DNA of 63,024 nt from Bacilli bacterium (GCA_017937305.1 JAGBDV010000017.1:1-63024), one strand, 5' to 3'; shown: positions 9,489 to 18,941, counted from the first letter of the stretch. Made by a program: numbers and translations. The notes: generated by a model from the sequence alone, not told the origin.

Positions 9489-10222
9489 TGGATGATAATA
9501 AAAGATTAGAGGAAGCTTTAAAACTTGCATTAGAAGATGTAGAAAAAGATAAAATAGGACTTCTTAAAGAACATACCTTACATAGAGTACTTAAGTTTTA
9601 TTTAAGTATTGATGAACAAAATCACGAAATTAAGATTGGTAGAATGTATGCAGATGTGGTACTTGATAATCATATTTATGAAATTCAAACAAAATCATTT
9701 AATGCAATGAGAAATAAACTAGAAGTATTTTTAAGAGACCATGAAGTTACGATATGCTATCCAATGGCTTTGAATAAAACTATTTATTTAACAAACGAGT
9801 ATGGAGAATTGGTTTCAACTAAGAAAAGTCCTAAACATGCAAGGCCTCTTGAGATATTTATTGAATTATATAAAATTAAAAATTACTTACTAAATCCCAA
9901 TCTTCATTTTAAAATCATTATGTTAGATATTGATGAGTTAAGAATTAAAAAAGAAAAGACATGGAGAAGTAGAAAAGGATTTGAAAGAACAAATCAAGTT
10001 CCTCGTAAAATAAATCATATATATGAAATAAATGGTCCTGATAATTTCAAAGATATTTTATTAGAATATAATTTAAAAGAGATATTTACTTCTAAAGATT
10101 TTGCAAAAAGCACTCATATCACAATTAAAAAAGCTACTGTTGCATTAAACGTTTTAACTTATTTAAATGTAGTAGAAAGAATTGGAAAAGAAAAAAACAG
10201 TTATTTATACAAAATTGTATAG
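9488..10222 (+). CDS. Predicted PD-(D/E)XK-type nuclease with C-terminal winged helix
   Basis: Not a named family that I can recall. Residues 40-95 look like a PD-(D/E)XK nuclease core: GRMYADVVLDNHIYEIQTK gives D56, E65 and Q67. The E-x-Q form of the motif is seen, for example, in CoiA-type nucleases. The C-terminal 70 residues (EIFTSKDFAKSTHITIKKA onwards) resemble a winged helix that separates an N-terminal catalytic part from a DNA-reading part. The middle is rich in Lys and Arg. It ends inside a terminator. The function is inferred: DNA cleavage or repair; a non-catalytic DNA-binding role is possible. Confidence 0.55.
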   Translation: MDDNKRLEEALKLALEDVEKDKIGLLKEHTLHRVLKFYLSIDEQNHEIKIGRMYADVVLDNHIYEIQTKSFNAMRNKLEVFLRDHEVTICYPMALNKTIYLTNEYGELVSTKKSPKHARPLEIFIELYKIKNYLLNPNLHFKIIMLDIDELRIKKEKTWRSRKGFERTNQVPRKINHIYEINGPDNFKDILLEYNLKEIFTSKDFAKSTHITIKKATVALNVLTYLNVVERIGKEKNSYLYKIV

Positions 10223-10236
10223 ATAACTGTTTTTAT
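10196..10236. terminator. Terminator between the nuclease-like gene and the TSCPD gene
   Basis: A long stem of about 17 bp with one mismatch and a tiny AA loop overlaps the last codons and stop of the upstream gene. T residues follow on the plus strand and A residues precede it, so it may serve both convergent genes. Confidence 0.8.
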
Positions 10237-10240
10237 TTTA

Positions 10241-10513
10241 TTAATTTATTGAATTTACAGCTTCAAGAATAGCTTTAGATAATTGGTCAGCACAACTTGT
10301 TGGACGTGGACCACATTTATTTCCACTAAGAATATTTGCAATTTCTATAGCATTTTTACCTTCTACTAGTTTTGAAATAGCTCTTAAGTTTCCTGAACAT
10401 CCACCTAAAAAACCAAGATTATGAATGTTGTTGTTTTGGTCTAAATCAAAACTAATCATTCTAGCACAAACTCCGCTTGTTGTATATTCGACATGTCTTA
10501 AATTATCTTGCAT
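10241..10513 (-). CDS. TSCPD-domain protein (TIGR03905 type)
   Basis: A 90-aa single-domain protein. It has the features of the TSCPD domain, first described at the C terminus of class II ribonucleotide reductases: TSGVCARMISFD, LGFLGGCSGNLRAISKLVEG and CGPRPTSCADQLSKAI. The free-standing form is widespread in Firmicutes and its function is not established. Conserved cysteines suggest metal or nucleotide handling. GGAGG precedes the ATG. Confidence 0.88.
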   Translation of the reverse strand: MQDNLRHVEYTTSGVCARMISFDLDQNNNIHNLGFLGGCSGNLRAISKLVEGKNAIEIANILSGNKCGPRPTSCADQLSKAILEAVNSIN

Positions 10514-10582
10514 GTTACGCCTCCTAAATATTAGTATTTTGATTATACTAAATTAGTCGTTTTTTTTCAAAAGTATTGCAAT

Positions 10583-10609
10583 AAAAAAAGCTCTTATAAA
10601 AGAGCTTTT
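10583..10609 (-). terminator. Terminator of the spore-protein gene
   Basis: A perfect 10-bp stem (10586-10595 with 10600-10609), a 4-nt loop and a T run on the minus strand, 15 bp after the stop of the small acid-soluble protein gene. Confidence 0.85.
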
Positions 10610-10623
10610 CATTATTATTTAGT

Positions 10624-10824
10624 TTATCTACCAGCCATATTACTTTGAGCCATAGAAACTAAACGACGAGTGATTTCACCACCAACGCTTCCGTTTTGGC
10701 GTGCTGTAGCATCTGGACCAAGGTTAACACCAAGTTCATTTGCGATTTCATACTTCATTTGTGATAAAGCATTTTCAGCACCAGGTACAACTAACTTTTG
10801 TTTTCCTGTATAAGATGAGTTCAT
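10624..10824 (-). CDS. Alpha/beta-type small acid-soluble spore protein
   Basis: A 66-aa DNA-coating protein made in the forespore; it protects spore DNA against UV, heat and chemicals and is degraded at germination. Family features: [19 protein letters not shown], the GPR protease-site region ELGVNLGPD, and [17 protein letters not shown] chose the ATG at 10824 because GGAGGTG lies 7 nt upstream; an in-frame GTG at 10833 is part of that site. Expression would be expected from sigma-G, but I could not assign a -10/-35 pair with confidence. This gene is strong evidence that the organism forms endospores. Confidence 0.95.
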   Translation of the reverse strand: MNSSYTGKQKLVVPGAENALSQMKYEIANELGVNLGPDATARQNGSVGGEITRRLVSMAQSNMAGR

Positions 10825-10901
10825 TGTTTTCACCTCCTGTAAAAATAGTATGTGTAGATTTTTGTAAATTAATCTATAATCTACATACCAATTTTTTACA
10901 A

Positions 10902-12122
10902 TTAGAAAATATCATCAGTTTGGTTGAATAAATCGATATGCTTTGAACTCTTAATTACTAAAGTATTAGTCTCACTTACAGCTTTATCAATTAATTCTTC
11001 AAAGTTAAATTTATTTTCTTCTTCACGAGCTTTTGTATTTAGTGGTTTAATTTGTGGATGTTTTGGAACAAATACAGTACAACAATCTTCATAAGGTCTA
11101 ATTGATATATCGTAAGTATCAATAGAAGTTGCTATCTTAATGATTTCAGATTTATCGAATGTTGCAAGAGGTCTAATAACTGGCATAGAAGTAACTTCAC
11201 CAATAGTTGCCATACTTTCTAATGTTTGACTTGCAACTTGACCAACTGATTCACCATTAAGAATAGCTACACATTTATGTTTATTAGCTAATGCTGTTGT
11301 GATACGATACATCATTCTACGCATAATAGTGATACCATAATCTTCTCTACAACATTCATAAATTTTTGATTGAATATCAGTAAATGGAACTATGTGTAGA
11401 TTTATTGATTGATATTCTGTATATGGAGTTAGTTTTTCAAGAAGGTCAATTACTTTTTGTACAGCTAAATCGGATGTATATGGAGGTGAAGAAAAGTGCA
11501 CTGCTTCAACAGCCATTCCTTTTTTAATTGCTAAGTATCCTGCAATAACACTATCAATTCCGCCTGATACCATTAGCATTACTTTACCAATAGATCCCGA
11601 TGGCATTCCACCCATTCCCATAATAATATTAGTAAAAATAAATGTTCCTTCAAATCTTACATCAAGGTGAAGGGTAAGTTCAGGATTGTGAACATCAGCT
11701 TTTAGGCCTTCGATTCTTCTAAATAGTTGTCTACTTACTTCTTTAGTAATATCTAAAGATGTCATTGGGAAGTGTTTGTCACCACGATTAGTATCTACTT
11801 TAATAGTTTTCATGCCATTTTTAAACTCTTCATTTAAAAGCTTTTCAGATAGATTCACAATATCATCAATATTTGATTCACATCTTGATACTATAGAGAA
11901 TGAATAAATCCCAGGTATTTTTTTTAGTATTTCAATAATTTCTTCTAAGTAAGGGTTGTTGTTTAAGATTATATAAAATCTAAGCCCACGTGGGTCAAAT
12001 TCAAGATTTTCATAACCTTCTAAAGCTCTTTTGATACTTTTATTAATGCGATTTATAAATTGTTTACGGTTACTTTTTTTTAGTGCAAGTTCACCATATC
12101 TAATTAAAATATGATCTGCCAT
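10902..12122 (-). CDS. thiI: tRNA 4-thiouridine synthetase
   Basis: Transfers sulfur to uridine 8 of tRNA and in some bacteria feeds thiazole synthesis. The 406-aa protein has an N-terminal ferredoxin-like and THUMP region, then the adenylation P-loop SGGIDS (in [17 protein letters not shown]), and the C-terminal [14 protein letters not shown] block. There is no C-terminal rhodanese domain, as in Bacillus ThiI, so sulfur must come from a partner. That partner is the cysteine desulfurase directly upstream, separated by one base. The pair matches the nifZ-thiI arrangement of Bacilli. Confidence 0.95.
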   Translation of the reverse strand: MADHILIRYGELALKKSNRKQFINRINKSIKRALEGYENLEFDPRGLRFYIILNNNPYLEEIIEILKKIPGIYSFSIVSRCESNIDDIVNLSEKLLNEEFKNGMKTIKVDTNRGDKHFPMTSLDITKEVSRQLFRRIEGLKADVHNPELTLHLDVRFEGTFIFTNIIMGMGGMPSGSIGKVMLMVSGGIDSVIAGYLAIKKGMAVEAVHFSSPPYTSDLAVQKVIDLLEKLTPYTEYQSINLHIVPFTDIQSKIYECCREDYGITIMRRMMYRITTALANKHKCVAILNGESVGQVASQTLESMATIGEVTSMPVIRPLATFDKSEIIKIATSIDTYDISIRPYEDCCTVFVPKHPQIKPLNTKAREEENKFNFEELIDKAVSETNTLVIKSSKHIDLFNQTDDIF

Positions 12123-12123
12123 A

Positions 12124-13242
12124 CTATTTGTTTCCTATTTCTTTAATATTTTTTATAAGTTCATCTAGCTCTTCATATGTAGTATGTGTAGATAAACTAA
12201 TTCTAATCGTATTTACAGCTAAAGATTCATCTTCTAATATATATATTAATGTTGGTTCTTGGTCTTTAGAATGGGAGTTACATGCTGAACCTGTGCCAAC
12301 AATAATATTATTTTTTTCTAACGTATGTAAAGCTGTTTCTCCTTTTACTTTTTTAAATGTAATACTTAAAATATATGGAGAAGAATATTTTGATTTATTT
12401 AATATAATATGTGATTCATTTTCTAATTTATTTACTAAATAATTATATTTTGAAACTACATCATTATATTTAGAATCGATATTGTCTGTTGAAAGTTTTA
12501 TTGTTTTTGCCATTACAACACAACCTGCTAAATCAACAGTTCCAGGTCTTATTCCATCTTGTTGGTGTCCACCTTTAATAAATGATAAATGAAGTTTATC
12601 ATTATATATTAAAGCTCCTGTCCCTTTTAAGCCTTCTAACTTATGACCACTAAGCGTTAAAAGATCAATATCATTAAAATTAAAATTAGGAGTAATTTTT
12701 CCAAAACCTTGTACAGCATCTACATGAAGTTTAATTCTTGGGTATTTTTTCTTAATATTAATAACTTCATTAATTGGTTGAATAGTACCAATAATATTAT
12801 TTACCCACATAATTGAAATTAATACTGTATCATTAGTAATACTTTTTTCTAACTTAGAAACATCAATAATTCCTTCTTTATTTGGAATAAGATAAGTGAC
12901 TTTAAAACCTCTTTTTTCTAAATCTTTATATACATTTAAAACTGATGCGTGTTCTAAGTATGTAGTTATAATATGTTTAGGTTCGTTATAATAAGCAGAA
13001 CAAACTCCGTATATTGCAGTATTATTAGCTTCTGTAGCACCTGATGTAAATAATACTTTTTTGTTTTTTAATTTTAACGAATCAATAATTACATTACTTG
13101 ATTTATCTAGTAACATATGGGCTTTTACACCTTGATTGTACATTCCTTCAGTGTTACACCAGTATTCTTCATTGATACGAGTATGTAAATCTAATAATTC
13201 TTTTTTAGGCTTAGTTGTAGCTGTGTAATCAAAATAAATCAT
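12124..13242 (-). CDS. Cysteine desulfurase (NifS/IscS family, NifZ type)
   Basis: PLP enzyme that takes sulfur from cysteine as a persulfide and passes it to ThiI. The 372-aa protein starts with MIYFDYTATTKP, has the PLP lysine in LSGHKLEG and the mobile-loop cysteine in GTGSACNSHSKDQEP. I placed the start at 13242, because AAGGTGATA precedes that ATG; an ATG 17 codons upstream has no site. It is shorter than housekeeping IscS/SufS and adjacent to thiI, which argues for a tRNA-thiolation role rather than general Fe-S assembly. Confidence 0.93.
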   Translation of the reverse strand: MIYFDYTATTKPKKELLDLHTRINEEYWCNTEGMYNQGVKAHMLLDKSSNVIIDSLKLKNKKVLFTSGATEANNTAIYGVCSAYYNEPKHIITTYLEHASVLNVYKDLEKRGFKVTYLIPNKEGIIDVSKLEKSITNDTVLISIMWVNNIIGTIQPINEVINIKKKYPRIKLHVDAVQGFGKITPNFNFNDIDLLTLSGHKLEGLKGTGALIYNDKLHLSFIKGGHQQDGIRPGTVDLAGCVVMAKTIKLSTDNIDSKYNDVVSKYNYLVNKLENESHIILNKSKYSSPYILSITFKKVKGETALHTLEKNNIIVGTGSACNSHSKDQEPTLIYILEDESLAVNTIRISLSTHTTYEELDELIKNIKEIGNK

Positions 13243-13321
13243 TATATCACCTTTTCTAAAAACAATTATATCATATTTCAAGATATTCTTCAATAAAAAG
13301 AAAATGATAAAAAGGTTTTAA

Positions 13322-13350
13322 TTGCATTGATAACTAAAATATGGTATAAT
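13322..13350 (+). promoter_or_regulatory. Promoter of the 13374 membrane-protein gene
   Basis: TTGCAT (13322-13327) and TATAAT (13345-13350) are 17 bp apart, 23 bp before the start codon and just before an AGAGGTG ribosome-binding site. Confidence 0.65.
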
Positions 13351-13373
13351 TAATAAAAAGAGGTGAAAATAAT

Positions 13374-14108
13374 ATGAGTGATTTTGAATATCAAATTCCT
13401 GATACATATGAAGAAGCTGTCGCAAGAAAAGCTGAAGTTTTAAAGTTAATTAATGAGTATAATGAAGCATTACTTTTAGATAAAGAACTACCATGTAGTG
13501 AAGAAGAAATTGATCGCTTACAAGAAGAATATCAAATTTTAAATGACCATCTAGAATTAACTGATGAAGAAAAATTAGAAAAATTAAAAGATTCTGATAA
13601 AGAAATTAATGAAGATGGTGTAGTAGTAGAAAAGATTTCTGTATTTGATAAAATACATTGGGGAATTTTTATATATATAGTATTTACATTTATTGCGCTT
13701 TGCTCAATGCTATTTTTAACTAAACTTGTAGGTCAAGCTGGTATTAATTCTTATATTAGTAAATTTTTATCTGACTGTTTATGGGAGCATAATATTGACA
13801 TGTTAGAGCTTGAAAAAAGTGAATTTATGTGGACTCCATTTGATTTTTGGTCAAGAGTTGCATTAAGTTATCTTTGGTTACCATTAGTACTTATTTTAGT
13901 TTCTGTAGTTGTTTATTTCTTATATTATAGAAAACATGATTTAAACACAAAAATTGCAAAATGGCTAATCTTTATAAATATATTTATTTTTGTATTATCA
14001 ATTGGAGTAGTATTATTACAAGGAGAAATTAAAGTTTTACAAGAACGTTTTGAGTATTTATGGTATGAATATGCTGAATACTATTATACAGAAATGGGTT
14101 CATACTAA
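13374..14108 (+). CDS. Membrane protein with acidic N-terminal coil, unknown function
   Basis: Not recognised. Residues 1-90 are strongly acidic and helix-forming (many Glu/Lys, leucine-spaced), probably a cytosolic coiled coil. Three hydrophobic segments follow at about 98-118, 163-186 and 196-218. The ending is Tyr- and Glu-rich. It is followed after one base by the RNA methyltransferase gene, which has almost no ribosome-binding site of its own, so the two are probably coupled. Confidence 0.6.
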   Translation: MSDFEYQIPDTYEEAVARKAEVLKLINEYNEALLLDKELPCSEEEIDRLQEEYQILNDHLELTDEEKLEKLKDSDKEINEDGVVVEKISVFDKIHWGIFIYIVFTFIALCSMLFLTKLVGQAGINSYISKFLSDCLWEHNIDMLELEKSEFMWTPFDFWSRVALSYLWLPLVLILVSVVVYFLYYRKHDLNTKIAKWLIFINIFIFVLSIGVVLLQGEIKVLQERFEYLWYEYAEYYYTEMGSY

Positions 14109-14109
14109 T

Positions 14110-14865
14110 ATGATTAAAGAAATTACATCTGTTAATAATACATATATAAAAGAATTATTATCATTAAGAGATAAACAAGTAAGAAATAATACTAATCTAT
14201 TTGTTGTTGAAGGGTATCATTTAGTAGAAGAAGCCTTAAAACATCATGTTTTAAAGGTAGCATTATGTACTGATAAAGAAGTTTTGGAAAAATTAAATGT
14301 TGATGAAAAGTATTTAGTTAGTGAACAAGTTATTAAAAAACTATCATCTACTAAAACACCACAAAACATTATTGGTGTAGTAAATTCGATAACTAATCAA
14401 GATTTAGAAAGTATTATTTCTAAGAATAAATTAAGATTAGTTATACTTGATAATGTCAATGATCCAGGTAATCTTGGTACTATCATCAGAACTAGTGCTG
14501 CTCTTGGAATTGATGCAGTAATATCAAGTTTAGAAACTGTTGATTACTATAATGATAAAGTGCTAAGAGCTACACAAGGAGCAATCTTTAAGATTCCTTT
14601 ATTTAAAATGAATTTAAATGAAGTATTACCATTATTAAAAGATAATAATATTATAGTTTATGGTACTCATTTGGAGTCATCAATTAGCATAAAAGAAGTA
14701 GAAAAAAAAGATAAACTAGCAATAGTACTGGGAAATGAAGCTAAAGGAGTTAGTAAAGAAGTACTTGATCTTTGCGATAGGAATGTTATCCTTCCTATGG
14801 ATAATGATGTTGAAAGTTTAAATGTAAGTATTGCTGCTGCACTACTTATGTGGGAATTAAAATAA
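14110..14865 (+). CDS. TrmH/SpoU-family RNA 2'-O-methyltransferase
   Basis: SPOUT-class enzyme that methylates a ribose in rRNA or tRNA using S-adenosylmethionine. The 251-aa protein has an N-terminal substrate-binding region, then motif 1 NVNDPGNLGTIIRTSAALG, and the knotted C terminus with IVLGNEAKGVS and LPMDNDVESLNVSIAAALLM. The start is the ATG at 14110 (MIKEITSVNN); the longer in-frame extension overlaps the upstream gene and does not fit the family. The exact target nucleotide cannot be assigned. Confidence 0.9.
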   Translation: MIKEITSVNNTYIKELLSLRDKQVRNNTNLFVVEGYHLVEEALKHHVLKVALCTDKEVLEKLNVDEKYLVSEQVIKKLSSTKTPQNIIGVVNSITNQDLESIISKNKLRLVILDNVNDPGNLGTIIRTSAALGIDAVISSLETVDYYNDKVLRATQGAIFKIPLFKMNLNEVLPLLKDNNIIVYGTHLESSISIKEVEKKDKLAIVLGNEAKGVSKEVLDLCDRNVILPMDNDVESLNVSIAAALLMWELK

Positions 14866-14900
14866 CCTATAACAAAAAATGTTATAGGTTATATTTTTTT
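14864..14900. terminator. Terminator between the SpoU gene and the convergent kinase gene
   Basis: Perfect 10-bp stem (14864-14873 with 14881-14890) and a 7-nt loop, followed by a T run up to the end of the convergent gene. Confidence 0.85.
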
Positions 14901-16560
14901 AAACTTTAAAACATGATCCTCCAATAAATTCTCTTATTAAAGAATTACATGGAATTGCACTTTCATCAATAATATCTTTAAAGTATTTTAAATATTTAAT
15001 TAATCTATTTGCAGTAATATATGAAGGATCAGTTTGTGGTATTTGAGATAGTGCAGGTAGTGCATATTTTTTAAACACTGCTAGTTCATAAGTTAACTCA
15101 CTATTAAACACAAAGTTTGCTCCTTCTTGATTTGGATAAATCCACTTGAATTCTCCATTTCTAACACTTTGCCACATCGCGATAGTTTCTTGAGGTGGAC
15201 AATTTCTAAACTCTTTGTCTCTAACTATTCTTCTAATTAATCTTAAGTCTGTAGTTGATAGTGGAGAATGATCATCAATATTTATTTGAATTTGCGGTGC
15301 AATATAAACTTTATATTTTTGGTGTTTTGGAATTGATGATGTAAGAAGTTCGTTTAATGCATGAATTCCTTCAATCATAATAGGAGTTGAGTCACTAATT
15401 TTAAGCGTCTTACCTTGTTCTCTTTGACCTGTTTTAAAGTTATATTTAGGAAGTGTTACTTCTTCACCATTGATTAAATCAAATAAGTTTTGATTAAATA
15501 AATTGATATCTAAACAGTTAATATGTTCTAAGTCTAAGTCTTTAATGTTAGATTTTCCTTGGATTTTTGCAATTTCAGGCTTAGTTAAATAATAGTCATC
15601 CATTGATATCATTATAGGGTTAATACCTCTAGACATTAGCTCAATTCTTAAGCGATTGCAGAAAGTTGTTTTACCACTTGATGAAGGTCCTGCAATACAT
15701 ATAAGTCTAATGTTCTCAATTTCATTTTTGATATTGTTTCCAAGTTCTGCAAGCATATTGTTATGCTTCATTTCACATGTTTGAATAAAGTCAGTAATGT
15801 TTTCACATTCAATCTTTTTATTGATTTTTACGATAGAATTTGTTTTGGTAATTTTTCCCCATTTACCTGCTTCTCTTAATGTTCTTCCATATGTAGGTTC
15901 TTCATTAAATTCAGGTATTTCTGCATCTAATTCATATCTAGGATATTGAATAATTAAACCAGGACTATAAGGCTTGATATAATAGTTTTTGATAAAACCA
16001 GTTGAAGGAAGCATGTAGCAATACATATAATCATAATAGTTATCACATTTATATAAATGAACGATTTTATCTGGTCGATATTCTAAAATATTTAGTTTAT
16101 CATCATGACGAAGTTCTTTATAAATTTCAATAGCTTCTTTAACTGTAAGAGTTACTCTTTTGATTGGTAAATCAAGATTAATAATTCTAGAAACTTCATT
16201 TAATATTTCATCAGTAATTTTAGTTAGTTTAATTCCTTTTGTTAATATTTCACAGAATATTGATCTACTTACATTGTAATTAAATTTAATATCTATTTCT
16301 GGATACAAGTTAGAAAAAGCCATTGATATTATATATCTAAGTGTTGCTTCATAAGCTCTACCTGCTTCTTTATGTTCAAGTGTTAAAAGGGTGATTTCAG
16401 AGTTTTGATGTTTTTCAGATAGAGGATATGTAAGTTCTTTGATTGTTTGATCTATTTTACAAACCATGTATTGCTTTACTTCATTTTTATCAATTAAATC
16501 AATTACTCTATTACCTGGAGCAAAGCTAACAACTTTGTTGTTAAGTTTTATATTATACAT
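14899..16560 (-). CDS. Uridine kinase fused to TGS/threonyl-tRNA-synthetase-like N-terminal domains
   Basis: A 553-aa fusion found across Firmicutes. Residues 1-65 resemble a TGS domain, and about 65-250 resemble the second additional domain of threonyl-tRNA synthetase. The C-terminal half is a P-loop kinase of the uridine kinase/phosphoribulokinase family, with Walker A AGPSSSGKTTF and the substrate motif ISMDDYYLTK. Predicted to phosphorylate uridine or cytidine; the synthetase-like parts have no known catalytic role here. AAGGAGG stands before the ATG. Single gene between two convergent or divergent neighbours. Confidence 0.88.
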   Translation of the reverse strand: MYNIKLNNKVVSFAPGNRVIDLIDKNEVKQYMVCKIDQTIKELTYPLSEKHQNSEITLLTLEHKEAGRAYEATLRYIISMAFSNLYPEIDIKFNYNVSRSIFCEILTKGIKLTKITDEILNEVSRIINLDLPIKRVTLTVKEAIEIYKELRHDDKLNILEYRPDKIVHLYKCDNYYDYMYCYMLPSTGFIKNYYIKPYSPGLIIQYPRYELDAEIPEFNEEPTYGRTLREAGKWGKITKTNSIVKINKKIECENITDFIQTCEMKHNNMLAELGNNIKNEIENIRLICIAGPSSSGKTTFCNRLRIELMSRGINPIMISMDDYYLTKPEIAKIQGKSNIKDLDLEHINCLDINLFNQNLFDLINGEEVTLPKYNFKTGQREQGKTLKISDSTPIMIEGIHALNELLTSSIPKHQKYKVYIAPQIQINIDDHSPLSTTDLRLIRRIVRDKEFRNCPPQETIAMWQSVRNGEFKWIYPNQEGANFVFNSELTYELAVFKKYALPALSQIPQTDPSYITANRLIKYLKYFKDIIDESAIPCNSLIREFIGGSCFKV

Positions 16561-16665
16561 TTTTACCTCCTTAATTTTTAGTATATTTAGTTTATCAAAA
16601 ATTTAAGATTTTGGAAAGTATTTATATAAAAAAATTACTTATATAGCTATTAAAAGATACATTGC

Positions 16666-16694
16666 TTGACTAAATAGCAAAATTGTGGTATTAT
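16666..16694 (+). promoter_or_regulatory. Promoter of the rimP-nusA-infB operon
   Basis: TTGACT (16666-16671) and TATTAT (16689-16694) with a 17-bp spacer, about 70 bp before rimP. The transcript would begin near 16701 and include the hairpin at 16720-16741. Confidence 0.75.
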
Positions 16695-16719
16695 ATATAT
16701 AGAAATAAGCAAGAAAAGA

Positions 16720-16741
16720 GGTGAGCTAGAAATGGCTCACC
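16720..16741 (+). promoter_or_regulatory. Hairpin in the rimP leader
   Basis: A perfect 7-bp GC-rich stem, GGTGAGC with GCTCACC, around the 8-nt loop TAGAAATG. It lacks a T run, so it is not a simple terminator. The position, 25 bp before the rimP start, suggests an mRNA-stability or translation element. Confidence 0.5.
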
Positions 16742-16766
16742 CTTTGTTATGAAAGGTTAAGATATT

Positions 16767-17234
16767 ATGATTGAGAAAATTAAAGGTAACAGTTTACCAG
16801 TAGTTGAAAAGTACCAGAAAACTTTAATATCAGTTGAACATGTAAATGAGTATGGTATCGACATCATTCGTATTACTATTGATGATCCAAATACATTTGA
16901 TATTGATATTGATGATGTTGCAGCTATTAATGAAGAAATCTTAGATTTAGTTAATGATGATTTACCTGATGGCTATTATTTAGAAGTAACTACTGTTGGT
17001 ATTGAAAGAGAACTAAAAAATGATGATGATTTAGAAAAAGCACTAGGAAAATATATATATCTGAAGACCTATGAAAAATTAGAGAGTGCTTTTAATCAAA
17101 AAGAAATTTATGGATATTTAGAATCTTATACTATAGATTCAATAAATGTAAATGTAATAAATAAAACAAGAACAAAACTAGTAACTATTGAAAAATCGAA
17201 AATCGCAAAGATTCGTCTTGCAGTAAAGTTTTAG
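16767..17234 (+). CDS. rimP: Ribosome maturation factor RimP
   Basis: Needed for late assembly of the 30S subunit. The 155-aa protein fits the family: N-terminal alpha/beta domain with VDDVAAINEEILDLV-like sequence, then the VTTVGIERELKND block and a C-terminal Sm-like barrel ending in IAKIRLAVKF. It opens the conserved rimP-nusA-ylxR-ylxQ-infB-rbfA operon and is followed by nusA after 22 bp. Confidence 0.95.
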   Translation: MIEKIKGNSLPVVEKYQKTLISVEHVNEYGIDIIRITIDDPNTFDIDIDDVAAINEEILDLVNDDLPDGYYLEVTTVGIERELKNDDDLEKALGKYIYLKTYEKLESAFNQKEIYGYLESYTIDSINVNVINKTRTKLVTIEKSKIAKIRLAVKF

Positions 17235-17256
17235 AAAGGAATTAAGGAAAAAAGAA

Positions 17257-18342
17257 ATGATTAGTAAAGGTTTTTATGAATATTTAGAAACAATCGCAGA
17301 GGAACGTCGTTTAGACAAACAAGATGTACTTGCTGCTGTTGAAATTGCATTAATTAAAGCTGCTCAAGCAGAAGGACACACAGGAATTATTGAAGTTGAA
17401 TTTAATGATGAACAAAAGAAGGTTAGAATTTCTGAAACATTCAATGTTGTTGAAGAAATTAATCCTGAACTTGAACTTGAAGGTCAAATTACTTTAGAAC
17501 AAGCTAAAGAAATTAGAGCAAGAGTAAGAATTGGTTCTGTAATTAAAAGAGAAATTCCATTTAGTGAAATTGGTAGAAAAGGTGCAACTCGTTTTAAAAC
17601 TACTTTTATCCAAAATCTTAAAGAATTAGGATATAAACGTGCTTATGAATACTTTGTATCTAAAGAAGGCGAAGTTGTTACTGCTACAGTAGAAAAAGCT
17701 ACTGATAAAGTTGTTATCTTAAATCTTGGTATGAATACTCAATCATTTATGCCAGTTGAAGAAGCTTTATTTGGAGAAAACTATGTCCCTGGAAAACAAA
17801 TTAAAGTAACAATTACTAAAGTAGAAGAAACTACTAAGAGTCCTAAGGTATTTGTTTCTCGTTCTAATAAAGAAATTATTAAACGTTTATTTGAACTTTA
17901 TATTCCTGAAATTGCACAAGGTGTTATTGAAGTAATTGGTATTGTTAGAGAACCAGGTAATCGTTCTAAGATTGGTATTAAATCTAATAATATTAATGTT
18001 GATGCTAAAGGTGCATGTGTAGGTGTAGGTGGTGCTCGTATTAAACAAATCAACCAAGCATTAAATGGTGAAAGAATTGATATTTTTGAATGGAATGATA
18101 ATCCAATTCTATTAATTGCAGAAGCACTTACTCCTGCAAAAGTTATTTCAGTATTAATTGATGAAGATACACATAAAGCTATCGTAATTGTACCAGATGA
18201 ACAATTTAGTCTTGCAATTGGTAAAGGTGGTCAAAATGTACGTCTTGCATCTCAAGTTACTGGTTGGAAGATTGATATTAAGGATGAAACAACTGCTTAT
18301 CGTGAAGAAATCCGTTTCAAACCTAATGTTTATACTGCATAA
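17257..18342 (+). CDS. nusA: Transcription factor NusA
   Basis: Binds RNA polymerase and nascent RNA, modulating pausing, termination and antitermination. The 361-aa protein has the N-terminal polymerase-binding domain (1-125), an S1 domain (about 130-200; TATVEKATDKVVILNLG) and two KH domains (about 225-345) with GACVGVGGARIKQI and IGKGGQNVRLAS. It lacks the C-terminal acidic repeats of proteobacterial NusA, as is usual in Firmicutes. Good AAGGA-type site before the ATG. Confidence 0.97.
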   Translation: MISKGFYEYLETIAEERRLDKQDVLAAVEIALIKAAQAEGHTGIIEVEFNDEQKKVRISETFNVVEEINPELELEGQITLEQAKEIRARVRIGSVIKREIPFSEIGRKGATRFKTTFIQNLKELGYKRAYEYFVSKEGEVVTATVEKATDKVVILNLGMNTQSFMPVEEALFGENYVPGKQIKVTITKVEETTKSPKVFVSRSNKEIIKRLFELYIPEIAQGVIEVIGIVREPGNRSKIGIKSNNINVDAKGACVGVGGARIKQINQALNGERIDIFEWNDNPILLIAEALTPAKVISVLIDEDTHKAIVIVPDEQFSLAIGKGGQNVRLASQVTGWKIDIKDETTAYREEIRFKPNVYTA

Positions 18343-18355
18343 ATAGGTGATAGTT

Positions 18356-18634
18356 ATGAAAGCACCTATTGTTAAGAAAGTCCCAATGCGTAAATGTGTA
18401 ATTACTGGAAATCAATTTCCAAAGAAAGACTTATTACGTGTTGTAAGAGAACCTGATGGAAACATCACTATTGATGATACAGGTAAAGTCCGTGGACATG
18501 GTGTTTATCTATGTAAAGATGCTGATGTTATTAAAGCTGCTAAGAAAAAACATATATTAGATCGTTTCTTAGAAGTAGCAGTAGCAGATGAAATCTATGA
18601 TGAACTTTTAAAGAAGGTGTCACAAAGTGAATAA
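18356..18634 (+). CDS. ylxR: YlxR family RNA-binding protein
   Basis: Small conserved protein of the nusA-infB operon, 92 aa. Family features: RKCVITGNQFPKKDLLRVVR and GRGVYLC-like RGHGVYLCKDADV. YlxR has been linked to RNase P and to regulation of gene expression. The ATG at 18356 has AGGTGAT 5 nt upstream; the in-frame GTG at 18347 lies in that site and is not used. It overlaps ylxQ by 8 bp. Confidence 0.93.
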   Translation: MKAPIVKKVPMRKCVITGNQFPKKDLLRVVREPDGNITIDDTGKVRGHGVYLCKDADVIKAAKKKHILDRFLEVAVADEIYDELLKKVSQSE

Positions 18635-18938
18635 AGTTTTATCGTTATTAGGCCTAGCAAAAAGAGCAGGCAAGGTGATTGTAGGAACTGATGCAGTAAT
18701 TAGTAAACTACAAGTAGATAATTTACATTTAATATTTATTGCTAAAGATTCATCTTTAGCGACAATTGACAAAATAGAAAAAAAAGCGTTTTATTATAAC
18801 GTAAGAATAATAAAATCTTTTACAAGTGATGAGATTAGTAATGCAATAGGATCAAATAATAATAAAGTAATTGGTATTAGTGATCCAGGGTTTGCAAAAG
18901 CTATGATTAATCATACTGTAGAAGTAGAAGGAGAGTAA
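18627..18938 (+). CDS. ylxQ: YlxQ, L7Ae-family kink-turn RNA-binding protein
   Basis: A 103-aa protein of the ribosomal L7Ae/L30e family, which binds kink-turn RNA motifs. It begins LLGLAKRAGKVIVGTDAV and has the LIFIAKDSS and IGISDPGFAKAM blocks. The gene overlaps ylxR and ends 3 bp before infB, so translation of the three is probably coupled. Confidence 0.93.
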   Translation: MNKVLSLLGLAKRAGKVIVGTDAVISKLQVDNLHLIFIAKDSSLATIDKIEKKAFYYNVRIIKSFTSDEISNAIGSNNNKVIGISDPGFAKAMINHTVEVEGE

Positions 18939-18941
18939 ACT

